A stretch of DNA of 64,000 bases from Roseicyclus salinarum (GTDB lineage: Bacteria > Pseudomonadota > Alphaproteobacteria > Rhodobacterales > Rhodobacteraceae): positions 62,001 to 126,000 of the forward strand of contig NZ_JARRSA010000005.1 of the NCBI RefSeq assembly GCF_029624655.1, given 5' to 3'. The position numbers were made by a program, and so were the translations under genes. The notes beneath the pieces are model-generated. The model ran no database searches. It had not been told where the DNA came from and saw only the letters and a program-made list of their open reading frames with translations. This document shows positions 1 through 6,609 of the stretch, in pieces. Position 1 is the first letter of the stretch. Each line of letters opens with the position of its first letter.

Positions 1-480
1 CACGCGCCGGCCTTGCCGCGCGAGCGCGACGGCGAGGTTCGAGGCGACGGTGGACTTGCCCACGCCGCCCTTGCCCGAGCCGATGCCGATGATGTGGCGC
101 ACGCCCGAGGGCTTCATCGAGCCCTGCTGCGGCTTCATGTGTCCGCCGATCTGAAGGTTTGGCGGCGCGGCGCCCGCCCCGGAACCTGCCCCGGCCCCGG
201 CCTGCGGCGGCTGCGGCGCGGCCTTCTGCGCGGGGCCATGCGCGGTCAGGGCGACCGTGACCTGCTCGACGCCGGGAAGCTTCCTCACCACCTGCTCGGC
301 GGCGAGGCGCACGGGTTCCATCCGGCGGGCCGCGTCGGGGTTGTCGGCCTCGAGTATGAACGACACCCGCCCGCCCTGGACGGTGAGGGCGCGCACCATG
401 TCGCGGCTCACGACATCGCCACCGTCGGGCAGGCCGAGCGTGGAAAGGGCCTCGAGGATGGTGTCGCGGGTCTGCGTCAT
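1..480 (-). CDS. apbC: Mrp/ApbC family Fe-S cluster carrier ATPase (5' part only)
   Basis: The N-terminal 160 residues of an Mrp/ApbC P-loop ATPase that carries Fe-S clusters to apoproteins in the cytosol; the gene runs off the left edge. Residues 1-80 form a MIP18/DUF59-like domain starting MTQTRDTILEAL. A linker rich in Pro, Ala and Gly follows. Then comes the deviant Walker A GKGGVGKST near residue 140, typical of the Mrp/MinD class. The ATG at 480 fits the family N-terminus. The cluster-binding CxxC lies in the missing part, so carrier function is inferred from the family. Confidence 0.93.
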   Translation of the reverse strand, partial: MTQTRDTILEALSTLGLPDGGDVVSRDMVRALTVQGGRVSFILEADNPDAARRMEPVRLAAEQVVRKLPGVEQVTVALTAHGPAQKAAPQPPQAGAGAGSGAGAAPPNLQIGGHMKPQQGSMKPSGVRHIIGIGSGKGGVGKSTVASNLAVALARQGRRV

Positions 481-536
481 GTGCCGCCCCTCCTGTTTGC
501 GCGCGAAATGATCTTGCCCCGCACATAGGATGTATT

Positions 537-1733
537 TCAGGCGCGTGCACCCCCGACACGCCACGCGCCCGTCACCACGACGCCGAGCGCGCCCGCCACG
601 GCAAGGGCCGGGCCGATCCGCATCACCTCGGCAATCGCCCCGATCAGCGCGGCCCCGATGGCGACCGTGCCGAAGCCCACGACCGTCCACAGGCTCATGA
701 CCCGGCCCCTGTAGGCGTCGGGCAGGTCGGTCTGGATCGCCGCCTGCAGACTGACCCCACACCATGTCGCGCAGAACCCCGCCGCGGACGTCGCGGCCAG
801 CGCCAGCGGCCAGACTGGCGCGAAGCCCATGGCGACGACGGCGAGAAAGCCCGCGAAGGTCGCGACGATGACGGGGCGCGGGATATGCGCGCCGAAGGCC
901 GCGAAGCCGAGGAACTTGACCGACGCGGCCAGAACCGCCCCGCCCCCAGCCGCCGCGGTCAGCATCCCGAGCCCCGCGGCGCCCTGCCCGAAGGCGCCGT
1001 CCGCCAGCACCGGCAGGACCTCGAGCGCGCCGCGCACGATGGTGGCGAAGATCAGCGTCAGCAGAAGCGCCTCGCGGATCAGCGGGTTGTCGCGGGCGAA
1101 GGCCACGCCCTCGCGCAGCTCGGTCAGCATGGGCGCGCGGGGGCGCGGGGGCAGGTCGCGGGGCCTGAGCGAGGGCAGGACCGCGAGCATCGGGACATAG
1201 CAGGCCACAGAAACCCAGAGTGCGACACCCGCGCCGGCGCCCGCGATGATCCATCCGGCGACCACGGGCGCCACCAGGCGGGCGAGGTTGAAGTTGAGCG
1301 CCGTGACCGAGACGACGTGCTGCACCACCTCGCGCGGCACGAGGCGCGGGCCCAGCGACATGCGCACCGGGTGATGCGCCGAGGAGACGACGCCGATGGC
1401 GAAGGCCGCCGCCGCGATCCCCCAGGCCTCGACATAGGGCAGCGACAGCGCGAGGACCGACAGGATCGCAGCCATTGCCCCATTGGTGACGAAGGCCGCG
1501 TTGCGGATGTTCACCCGGTCGGCGATGACGCCGAAGAGCGGACCCGCCACGAGCGTGGGCGAAAGGCTGAGCGCGGCCACGAGACCCACGAACCCCGCCG
1601 AGTTCGTCCGTTCCCACGCCAGCCAGGACAACGTCACGCGCTGCACCCATATCGCCTGAACGGCGAAGAATATGCCGACGAAGAAGCGCAGGAATTGCGC
1701 ATCGCGGAAGGCGCCGCCGGCGATCATTCCCAA
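537..1733 (-). CDS. MFS transporter (MFS_3/EntS-like)
   Basis: A 398-residue inner-membrane protein built almost entirely of hydrophobic helices, consistent with the 12-helix major facilitator fold. A short basic, Arg- and Asp-containing loop follows helices 2-3, as in MFS_3 exporters related to enterobactin exporter EntS. Nothing in the sequence gives the substrate; efflux is a family-level guess. It may start at 1733 or at an in-frame ATG two codons in (1727). It is transcribed away from the DUF1127/RNA locus and ends 56 bp before the Mrp gene, so the two could share a transcript. Confidence 0.85.
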   Translation of the reverse strand: MGMIAGGAFRDAQFLRFFVGIFFAVQAIWVQRVTLSWLAWERTNSAGFVGLVAALSLSPTLVAGPLFGVIADRVNIRNAAFVTNGAMAAILSVLALSLPYVEAWGIAAAAFAIGVVSSAHHPVRMSLGPRLVPREVVQHVVSVTALNFNLARLVAPVVAGWIIAGAGAGVALWVSVACYVPMLAVLPSLRPRDLPPRPRAPMLTELREGVAFARDNPLIREALLLTLIFATIVRGALEVLPVLADGAFGQGAAGLGMLTAAAGGGAVLAASVKFLGFAAFGAHIPRPVIVATFAGFLAVVAMGFAPVWPLALAATSAAGFCATWCGVSLQAAIQTDLPDAYRGRVMSLWTVVGFGTVAIGAALIGAIAEVMRIGPALAVAGALGVVVTGAWRVGGARA

Positions 1734-1808
1734 AGCGCTTTCGGCTCCGCCTCACAAGGGCGTGAACACCTATGCGGTTTCTGCATGGCAGCATTGAAGC
1801 TATCGGTA

Positions 1809-1835
1809 TTGTGCACCTGCAGCAATTCCCTATCT
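1809..1835 (+). promoter_or_regulatory. possible RpoH-type promoter for the DUF1127/hairpin transcript
   Basis: TTGTGC at 1809-1814, a 13-nt spacer, then CCCTATCT at 1828-1835. This resembles the short-spaced heat-shock sigma layout (CTTGAA, about 13 nt, CCCATNT). It sits about 80 bp upstream of the DUF1127 gene. The homologous Rhodobacter locus is known to be RpoHI/RpoHII dependent, which guided the search; the match itself is imperfect. Confidence 0.3.
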
Positions 1836-1913
1836 TCGTATCTCAACGGGGCACACGACACGCTCCAGCGACCGGCCGGCTTCGATGGCCGCGCAAAATT
1901 CTTTGAGGACGAC

Positions 1914-2135
1914 ATGGCTTACGTATCGAGCAACAGGACCACAACCGTTTCCGTCGGCACGCGCTTCGCGGAGATCGGCAAGCAGGCCGCCGAGGCGTTC
2001 ACGGCATGGAAACTCTATCGCCGGACGCTGAACGAGCTGCAAGGGCTCTCGGCGCGCGAACTGGCCGACCTCGGCCTGAACCGTTCCATGCTGCGCCGGG
2101 CGGCGTTCGACGCCGTCTACGGCAAGGCGAACTGA
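1914..2135 (+). CDS. DUF1127 small protein (CcaF1-like)
   Basis: A 73-residue protein. Its C-terminal half (from about residue 33) is a DUF1127 domain with the WKLYRRTLNEL and LSARELADLGL segments and a final basic helix. Small DUF1127 proteins in alphaproteobacteria bind RNA. In Rhodobacter sphaeroides the homologue CcaF1 is cotranscribed with the CcsR RNAs and affects RNA maturation and turnover. Here too the gene is followed at once by RNA hairpins with the CcsR loop motif. The ATG at 1914 has GAGGA upstream and excludes the non-conserved, Arg-rich upstream reading frame. Confidence 0.85.
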   Translation: MAYVSSNRTTTVSVGTRFAEIGKQAAEAFTAWKLYRRTLNELQGLSARELADLGLNRSMLRRAAFDAVYGKAN

Positions 2136-2146
2136 GACAAAGGTTT

Positions 2147-2179
2147 CCCGCGGCCCTCCTCCTCCCTTCGGGCCTCGGG
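2147..2179 (+). ncRNA. CcsR-like hairpin 1
   Basis: Stem CCCG-C-GGCCC (2147-2156) pairs with GGGCC-T-CGGG (2170-2179), nine pairs around one C-T mismatch. The loop at 2157-2169 reads TCCTCCTCCCTTC. Confidence 0.75.
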
Positions 2180-2183
2180 AATT

Positions 2184-2220
2184 GCGGGTGCATCCCCCTC
2201 CTCCCTTGGGGTGCATCCGC
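2184..2220 (+). ncRNA. CcsR-like hairpin 2
   Basis: A 13-pair stem, GCGGGTGCATCCC (2184-2196) with GGGGTGCATCCGC (2208-2220), including two G-T wobbles. The loop at 2197-2207 is CCTCCTCCCTT. Confidence 0.8.
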
Positions 2221-2250
2221 CAGATACCCCGGTTTCGGCCGGGTTCGGTA

Positions 2251-2278
2251 ACGGCCCCTCCTCCTCCCTCGGGGTCGT
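2251..2278 (+). ncRNA. CcsR-like hairpin 3
   Basis: An 8-pair stem, ACGGCCCC (2251-2258) with GGGGTCGT (2271-2278), one G-T wobble. The loop at 2259-2270 is TCCTCCTCCCTC. It follows a 30-nt spacer holding a small hairpin without the loop motif. Confidence 0.75.
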
Positions 2279-2285
2279 GACTGCA

Positions 2286-2321
2286 GGCGGCGGGCCCTCC
2301 TCCTCCCTCGGGTCCGTCGCC
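2286..2321 (+). ncRNA. CcsR-like hairpin 4
   Basis: A 12-pair stem, GGCGGCGGGCCC (2286-2297) with GGGTCCGTCGCC (2310-2321), two G-T wobbles. The loop at 2298-2309 is TCCTCCTCCCTC. Confidence 0.78.
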
Positions 2322-2324
2322 TCC

Positions 2325-2365
2325 CAATTCGGATCGGCGCCTCCTCCTCCCTTGGCGCTGAATTG
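2325..2365 (+). ncRNA. CcsR-like hairpin 5
   Basis: A bipartite stem: GGCGCC pairs with GGCGCT next to the loop and CAATTC with GAATTG at the base, with a 5-nt bulge at 2331-2335. The loop at 2342-2353 is TCCTCCTCCCTT. Confidence 0.72.
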
Positions 2366-2366
2366 T

Positions 2367-2412
2367 GGCGGTGATGCTCTCCTCCTCCCTTGAGCATCAC
2401 CGCCATTTTTTT
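2367..2412 (+). terminator. CcsR-like hairpin 6, also the intrinsic terminator
   Basis: A perfect 13-pair stem, GGCGGTGATGCTC (2367-2379) with GAGCATCACCGCC (2392-2404). The loop at 2380-2391 carries the family motif TCCTCCTCCCTT. Seven T residues follow at 2406-2412. The last family member thus doubles as a Rho-independent terminator for the DUF1127/hairpin transcript. Confidence 0.88.
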
Positions 2413-2479
2413 GGCACGCGCTCCGCCTCTGCGGCAGCCGCAGCGACCCGGCGCGCCGTGCCCCTCGCCTTTCCCCGCC

Positions 2480-2932
2480 TCAGCGCCGCTCGTCCTTCGG
2501 CGAGCCCATCACGACGTAGGTCGTGATCGTCGCGACCTGCGGCAGCGCGCCGAGGATGTCGGTATGGAACCGCTTGTAGGCCCGCAGGTCCGCAGCCTCG
2601 ACGCGCAGGAGGTATTCCACACTCCCTGTCACGTTATGGCATTCGCGCACCTCGGCCGCGGCCTGCATGGCGCGCTCGAAGGCCTGCTGCGCGGACTTCG
2701 TGTGCACCGAAAGGCCGACCGCCATGTAGGCGATGAAACCGGTGCCGAGGCGCTCGGGATCGAGCACCGCACGGTAGCCCGCAATCACCCCCGAGGCCTC
2801 CAGCGCCTGCACGCGCCGCAGCGTCGCCGAGGGGCTGAGCGCCACGCGGTCGGCGAGGTTGAGATTGCTGATCCGGCCATCCTCGGACAGAATGCGCAAT
2901 ATCTGGCGGTCTTTTTCGTCGAACTTCATCAT
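2480..2932 (-). CDS. Lrp/AsnC family transcriptional regulator
   Basis: A 150-residue regulator. The N-terminal winged HTH (about residues 5-60) contains DRQILRILSEDGRISN and LSPSATLRRVQALE. A RAM/AsnC ligand-binding domain follows, with CHNVTGSVEYLLRVE as its effector and dimerisation strand. Such proteins sense amino acids and regulate transport or metabolism. It faces a LysE-type exporter across 73 bp that contain a perfect palindrome, so control of that exporter is likely. MM codons at 2932/2929 leave the exact start open; the in-frame extension to 3202 runs into the divergent gene and was dropped. Confidence 0.88.
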   Translation of the reverse strand: MMKFDEKDRQILRILSEDGRISNLNLADRVALSPSATLRRVQALEASGVIAGYRAVLDPERLGTGFIAYMAVGLSVHTKSAQQAFERAMQAAAEVRECHNVTGSVEYLLRVEAADLRAYKRFHTDILGALPQVATITTYVVMGSPKDERR

Positions 2933-2936
2933 GTGT

Positions 2937-2961
2937 TGCGCAAATTGAGCGAATTTGCGCA
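2937..2961. promoter_or_regulatory. palindromic operator, probably for the Lrp regulator
   Basis: TGCGCAAATT (2937-2946) and AATTTGCGCA (2952-2961) form a perfect 10-bp inverted repeat with a 5-bp centre. It lies next to the Lrp start codon in the divergent promoter region. A related but imperfect palindrome around GCACAATCTGC follows near 2990. Confidence 0.6.
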
Positions 2962-3005
2962 TCTTTGCAATTTCATTTAGCGCAGCTCCGCACAATCTGC
3001 GCCGC

Positions 3006-3614
3006 ATGACACCCGAGATCCTGACCGCCCTCGTCCTGTTCGCCTTCGCCTCGTCGATCACGCCGGGGCCGAACAACATCATGCTGCTGGCCTCAGGCGC
3101 AAATTTCGGCCTGCGCCGGACGGTGCCGCACATGATGGGCATCTCGATGGGCCATGCGCTGATGGTGAGCGTGGTTGGTCTTGGGCTGCTGGGGCTTTTC
3201 ATCGCCCTGCCGTGGCTGCGCTCGGCGCTGATGGCGGGAAGCGCGCTCTATCTTCTGTGGCTGGCGTGGAAGATCGCGACCGCGGCGCCCCCCGACCGGG
3301 CCGAGGCCACGGGACGGCCGCTGACCTTCGTGCAGGCCGCGGCCTTCCAGTGGGTCAACCCCAAGGCCTGGTACATGGCGATCTACGCGCAGACGAATTT
3401 CGGACCGGAGGGAGACAGCCCCTGGCCCGGCGCCATCGCCGTCGCGCTGGTGTTCGCCGCCGTCAACCTTCCATCGGTCACGGCATGGGCGTGGGGCGGC
3501 ACGCAGATCCGCCGGTTCCTCGCCGCGCCGGGACGGCTGCGGGCGTTCAACGTGACCATGGCGCTTCTGCTGGTGGCGTCGCTCTGGCCGATGCTCACGT
3601 CGCTCGGGGGGTGA
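3006..3614 (+). CDS. LysE family amino-acid exporter
   Basis: A 202-residue inner-membrane protein with about six hydrophobic helices. The LysE/RhtB signature TPGPNN is at residues 19-24, and FQWVNPKAWYMA near 115 is typical of the second half. Family members export lysine, threonine, homoserine lactones or related compounds. The Lrp regulator next door suggests induction by a cytoplasmic amino acid. The ATG at 3006 starts directly before the first membrane helix. Its 3' end overlaps the convergent gene by 20 bp. Confidence 0.88.
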   Translation: MTPEILTALVLFAFASSITPGPNNIMLLASGANFGLRRTVPHMMGISMGHALMVSVVGLGLLGLFIALPWLRSALMAGSALYLLWLAWKIATAAPPDRAEATGRPLTFVQAAAFQWVNPKAWYMAIYAQTNFGPEGDSPWPGAIAVALVFAAVNLPSVTAWAWGGTQIRRFLAAPGRLRAFNVTMALLLVASLWPMLTSLGG

Positions 3615-3891
3615 CGGCGGCCTCGGGCATCGGCCCCGAGACCGGGCGCGAGCGCATCGAGCGAAGGTCGAGCATCACGCAATCGGGGTTGGAGGCCCGC
3701 GCCGCGCCCAGAAGCGCGCGCGCAGCCCCGCCCCCGCGCTGCAGCGCAAGGCGGTCATAGCGCCCGTTCAGGAGCATCAGGCGCGCCTGCGCGAGGCTGC
3801 GCGCAACCTCCACGTTGCCGCCGTCGCCCGCCATCAGGACGGCGTGGATGCGCGCCCGCGACGCGTCGGGCTCGTAGATCAGGGTCTTCAT
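3595..3891 (-). CDS. small receiver-like protein of unknown function
   Basis: A 98-residue cytosolic protein with a good ribosome site (GGGAGGAG, 6 nt before the ATG at 3891), so it is probably expressed. The pattern LIYEPDASRARI followed by VMLDLRS recalls strand 1 and the phosphoacceptor strand of a response-regulator receiver. The acidic pair at the end of strand 1 is missing, and the protein stops well before a full receiver (about 120 residues). I do not recognise a family. It follows the helicase gene by 129 bp. Confidence 0.6.
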   Translation of the reverse strand: MKTLIYEPDASRARIHAVLMAGDGGNVEVARSLAQARLMLLNGRYDRLALQRGGGAARALLGAARASNPDCVMLDLRSMRSRPVSGPMPEAAVTPRAT

Positions 3892-4020
3892 CGGCTCCTC
3901 CCTTGGTGGCCGGGCGTTGGCCGCCCTTTTCCCCCAGCTCCGATGACGTGTACCGGACCGGCTTTACCGCCGATCACGCGCAAATTACAGTCTTGAAATA
4001 TCCGAAAAAGTCCCGCGCCT

Positions 4021-6468
4021 TCAGAACGGCACGTCGCCCGCGGCATCGGCCGATACGAGGAAGCGGCCCACGATGTGCTTCTCGCCGGCCTTGTCGAAGG
4101 TGACGCCCAGCTTGTCGCCCTCCACCGAAGTGACCACGCCATAGCCGAATTTCTGGTGGAACACCCGGTCGCCCGTCGCGAATACGCTGACCGCCTCGGC
4201 GTCGATGGTGATCGCGCGCGATTCGGAAGGCTGGCGCAGGCCGTGACGGCCCTGGTTGGCCTGCAGCCGTTTCCAGCCGGGCGAATTGTAGACGTCGGCG
4301 CGCGCCGCCTGATCGTGCAGGTCCGACCCGCGCATCATCTGCGAAACGGGGCTGGCCGAGGCGGCCGTGCCGCCCTGATGGCCATAAAGGCCCGGCGGCG
4401 TCAGCACCTCGACATGGGCCTGTGGCAACTCGTCGATGAAGCGCGAGGGAAGCTGGCTCTGCCATTGACCGTAGACGCGCCGGTTGCCCGCGAAGGAAAC
4501 GGTGCAGACACGCTCGGCCCGCGTGATGCCGACATAGGCGAGGCGACGCTCCTCCTCGAGGCCCTTCATCCCGCTTTCGTCCATCGAGCGCTGCGAGGGA
4601 AACAGCCCGTCCTCCCAGCCAGGCAGGAAGACGGCGGGAAATTCCAGCCCCTTCGCGGCGTGAAGCGTCATCAGCGTGACCTTGGGCTCGGCGTCGTCCT
4701 GTTCGTTGTCCATGATCAGGCTGACATGCTCGAGGAAGCCCTGCAGGTTCTCGAACTGCTCCAGCGCCTTGACGAGCTCCTTGAGGTTCTCCAGCCGTCC
4801 CGGCGCCTCGGGCGTCTTGTCGTTCTGCCACATCGCGGTGTAGCCGCTTTCGTCGAGGATTACCTCGGCCAGCTCGATGTGCGACAGCCGGTCGCCCGCG
4901 CCGAGATCCTCGATCAGATCGTCCGACGCGGCGGCCACGGCGCCAGCCATCATCGACCGCCACCGCGCGAGGCCCTCGATGAACTTGCGGAGCTCCTTGG
5001 CGCCCTTGCCGCCCAGCGCTCCCGTCTCGACCGCGAGCCGCGCACCCTCGACAAGGCTCACGCCGTTCTCGCGCGCCATGCGCTGGATGGTCTGGACCGC
5101 CTTGTCGCCGAGGCCGCGCTTGGGCGTGTTCACGACCCGCTCGAAGGCAAGGTCGTCGTCGGGCGAGACCACGAGCCGGAAGTAGGCCATGGCGTCGCGG
5201 ATCTCCATCCGTTCGTAGAAGCGCGGGCCGCCGATGACGCGATAGGGCATCCCGATCGTCAGGAAACGGTCCTCGAAGGCGCGCATCTGGTGCGAGGCCC
5301 GCACGAGGATGGCGATCTGGTCGGGCTTCACGGGATCCATGCCGCGCGTGCCGTGGCCCATCGCCTCGATCTCCTCGCCGACCCAGCGCGCTTCTTCCTC
5401 GCCGTCCCAATGACCGATCAGACGTAGCTTCTCGCCGTCCTCGCCGTCGGTCCACAGCGTCTTGCCCAGACGGCCCTTGTTGGCCTCGATCACGCCGGAG
5501 GCGGCGGCTAGGATGTGCCCGGTGGAGCGGTAGTTCTGTTCAAGCCGGACGACGTGGGCGCCGGGAAAGTCCTTCTCGAAGCGCAGGATGTTGCCGACCT
5601 CGGCGCCGCGCCAGCCATAGATCGACTGGTCGTCGTCGCCCACGCAGCAGATGTTCATGTGTCCCTGCGCAAGAAGCCTCAGCCAGAGATACTGCGCGAC
5701 GTTGGTGTCCTGGTATTCGTCCACGAGAATGTAGCGGAACCAGCGGCGATACTGCTCCAGAAGGTCGTCATGCTCCTGGAAGATGCGGATGACGTGAAGC
5801 AGCAGGTCGCCGAAATCGACGGCGTTCAGATCGCGCAGGCGCTGCTGGTATTCGGCGTAGAGCGCCGGCCCCTGGTGGTTGAAGGCGCCCGCGTCCGCGG
5901 CCGGCACCTTGTCCGGCGTCAGGGCGCGGTTCTTCCAGCCGTCGATGATGCCTGCGAGCTGCCGGGCCGGCCAGCGCTTCTCGTCGATGCCGGCGGCGGC
6001 GATCAGCTGCTTCATCAGCCGCACCTGGTCGTCGGTATCGAGGATGGTGAAATTCGACTTCAACCCCACGAGTTCGGCGTGCCGCCGCAGAAGCTTGACG
6101 CAGATCGCGTGGAACGTGCCGAGCCACGGCATCCCTTCGGCGGGCTGGCCCAGCAGATGGCCCACCCGCGTCTTCATCTCGCGCGCGGCCTTGTTGGTGA
6201 AGGTCACGGCGAGGATCTCGTTCGGGCGCGCGGTGCCGGTCGCCAGCAGGTGCGCGATGCGCGCGGTCAGCGCGCGCGTCTTGCCCGTGCCCGCGCCCGC
6301 AAGCATCAGGATCGGGCCGTCCAGCCGCTCCACCGCCTCGCGCTGCGCGGGGTTCAGGCCGTCGAGATACGGCATCGGCCGCGCCGCCATGGCGCGCGCG
6401 GACAGCGGAACCTGCGAGGCCGCCTCGAAGGCGCCCGCGTCGTCGAAATCGTCGTCGAACCTGCTCAT
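4021..6468 (-). CDS. uvrD: UvrD/PcrA-type DNA helicase
   Basis: An 815-residue superfamily 1A 3'-5' DNA helicase that removes damaged strands in excision and mismatch repair. An extended, poorly conserved N-terminus leads into the Q motif LNPAQREAV. Walker A AGAGTGKT is near residue 60, motif II DEYQDTN near 250, QNYRST near 310, and the UvrD C-terminal motifs TLHAAKGLEF and ITRAE lie at 625-690. The C-terminal PcrA-type Tudor-like tail (VFHQKFGYGVV) is present. It is full length. The first ATG, 6468, was taken. Confidence 0.95.
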   Translation of the reverse strand: MSRFDDDFDDAGAFEAASQVPLSARAMAARPMPYLDGLNPAQREAVERLDGPILMLAGAGTGKTRALTARIAHLLATGTARPNEILAVTFTNKAAREMKTRVGHLLGQPAEGMPWLGTFHAICVKLLRRHAELVGLKSNFTILDTDDQVRLMKQLIAAAGIDEKRWPARQLAGIIDGWKNRALTPDKVPAADAGAFNHQGPALYAEYQQRLRDLNAVDFGDLLLHVIRIFQEHDDLLEQYRRWFRYILVDEYQDTNVAQYLWLRLLAQGHMNICCVGDDDQSIYGWRGAEVGNILRFEKDFPGAHVVRLEQNYRSTGHILAAASGVIEANKGRLGKTLWTDGEDGEKLRLIGHWDGEEEARWVGEEIEAMGHGTRGMDPVKPDQIAILVRASHQMRAFEDRFLTIGMPYRVIGGPRFYERMEIRDAMAYFRLVVSPDDDLAFERVVNTPKRGLGDKAVQTIQRMARENGVSLVEGARLAVETGALGGKGAKELRKFIEGLARWRSMMAGAVAAASDDLIEDLGAGDRLSHIELAEVILDESGYTAMWQNDKTPEAPGRLENLKELVKALEQFENLQGFLEHVSLIMDNEQDDAEPKVTLMTLHAAKGLEFPAVFLPGWEDGLFPSQRSMDESGMKGLEEERRLAYVGITRAERVCTVSFAGNRRVYGQWQSQLPSRFIDELPQAHVEVLTPPGLYGHQGGTAASASPVSQMMRGSDLHDQAARADVYNSPGWKRLQANQGRHGLRQPSESRAITIDAEAVSVFATGDRVFHQKFGYGVVTSVEGDKLGVTFDKAGEKHIVGRFLVSADAAGDVPF

Positions 6469-6609
6469 GACCCGAGCATAGGGCGGAACGTCGCCCGATT
6501 AAAGGTTTGTTCGCCCATTGTTCCCCGTTTGCGTGCAAATTTCCTGCCCCGGGGACATGTGTTTCATGCCCTCTGGACAGCGGCGGCGCGCTGGGATGTT
6601 CTGCCGCGC

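Larger units (their letters stand above)
2147..2412 (+). ncRNA. ccsR-like: tandem array of six CcsR/cuckoo-type RNA hairpins
   Basis: Six stem-loops follow the DUF1127 stop within 266 bp. Every loop carries CCTCCTCCCT followed by T or C, while the stems differ completely in sequence yet stay paired through G-T wobbles and compensatory changes. The cuckoo RNA/CcsR family in Rhodobacter is defined by CCUCCUCCC loops, lies downstream of the DUF1127 gene ccaF1 and is made by processing of a shared stress-induced transcript. Known Rhodobacter clusters have four members, so six is a larger set. The loop matches the anti-Shine-Dalgarno CCTCC. Confidence 0.85.

Noticed and set aside
2221-2250. A seventh hairpin in the RNA array
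   Set aside because: CCCGG/CCGGG pairs around TTTCGG, but the loop lacks the CCTCCTCCC motif, so it was treated as spacer.
1999-2406. Minus- and plus-strand frames across the hairpin array
   Set aside because: They arise from the repeated CCTCCTCCC loops (runs of Gly and Arg). The stem-loop structure explains the sequence better than any protein.
2147-2412. CRISPR array
   Set aside because: The conserved part is only 9-12 bp and sits in hairpin loops with paired, different flanks. There are no repeat-spacer units of 25-40 bp and no cas genes.
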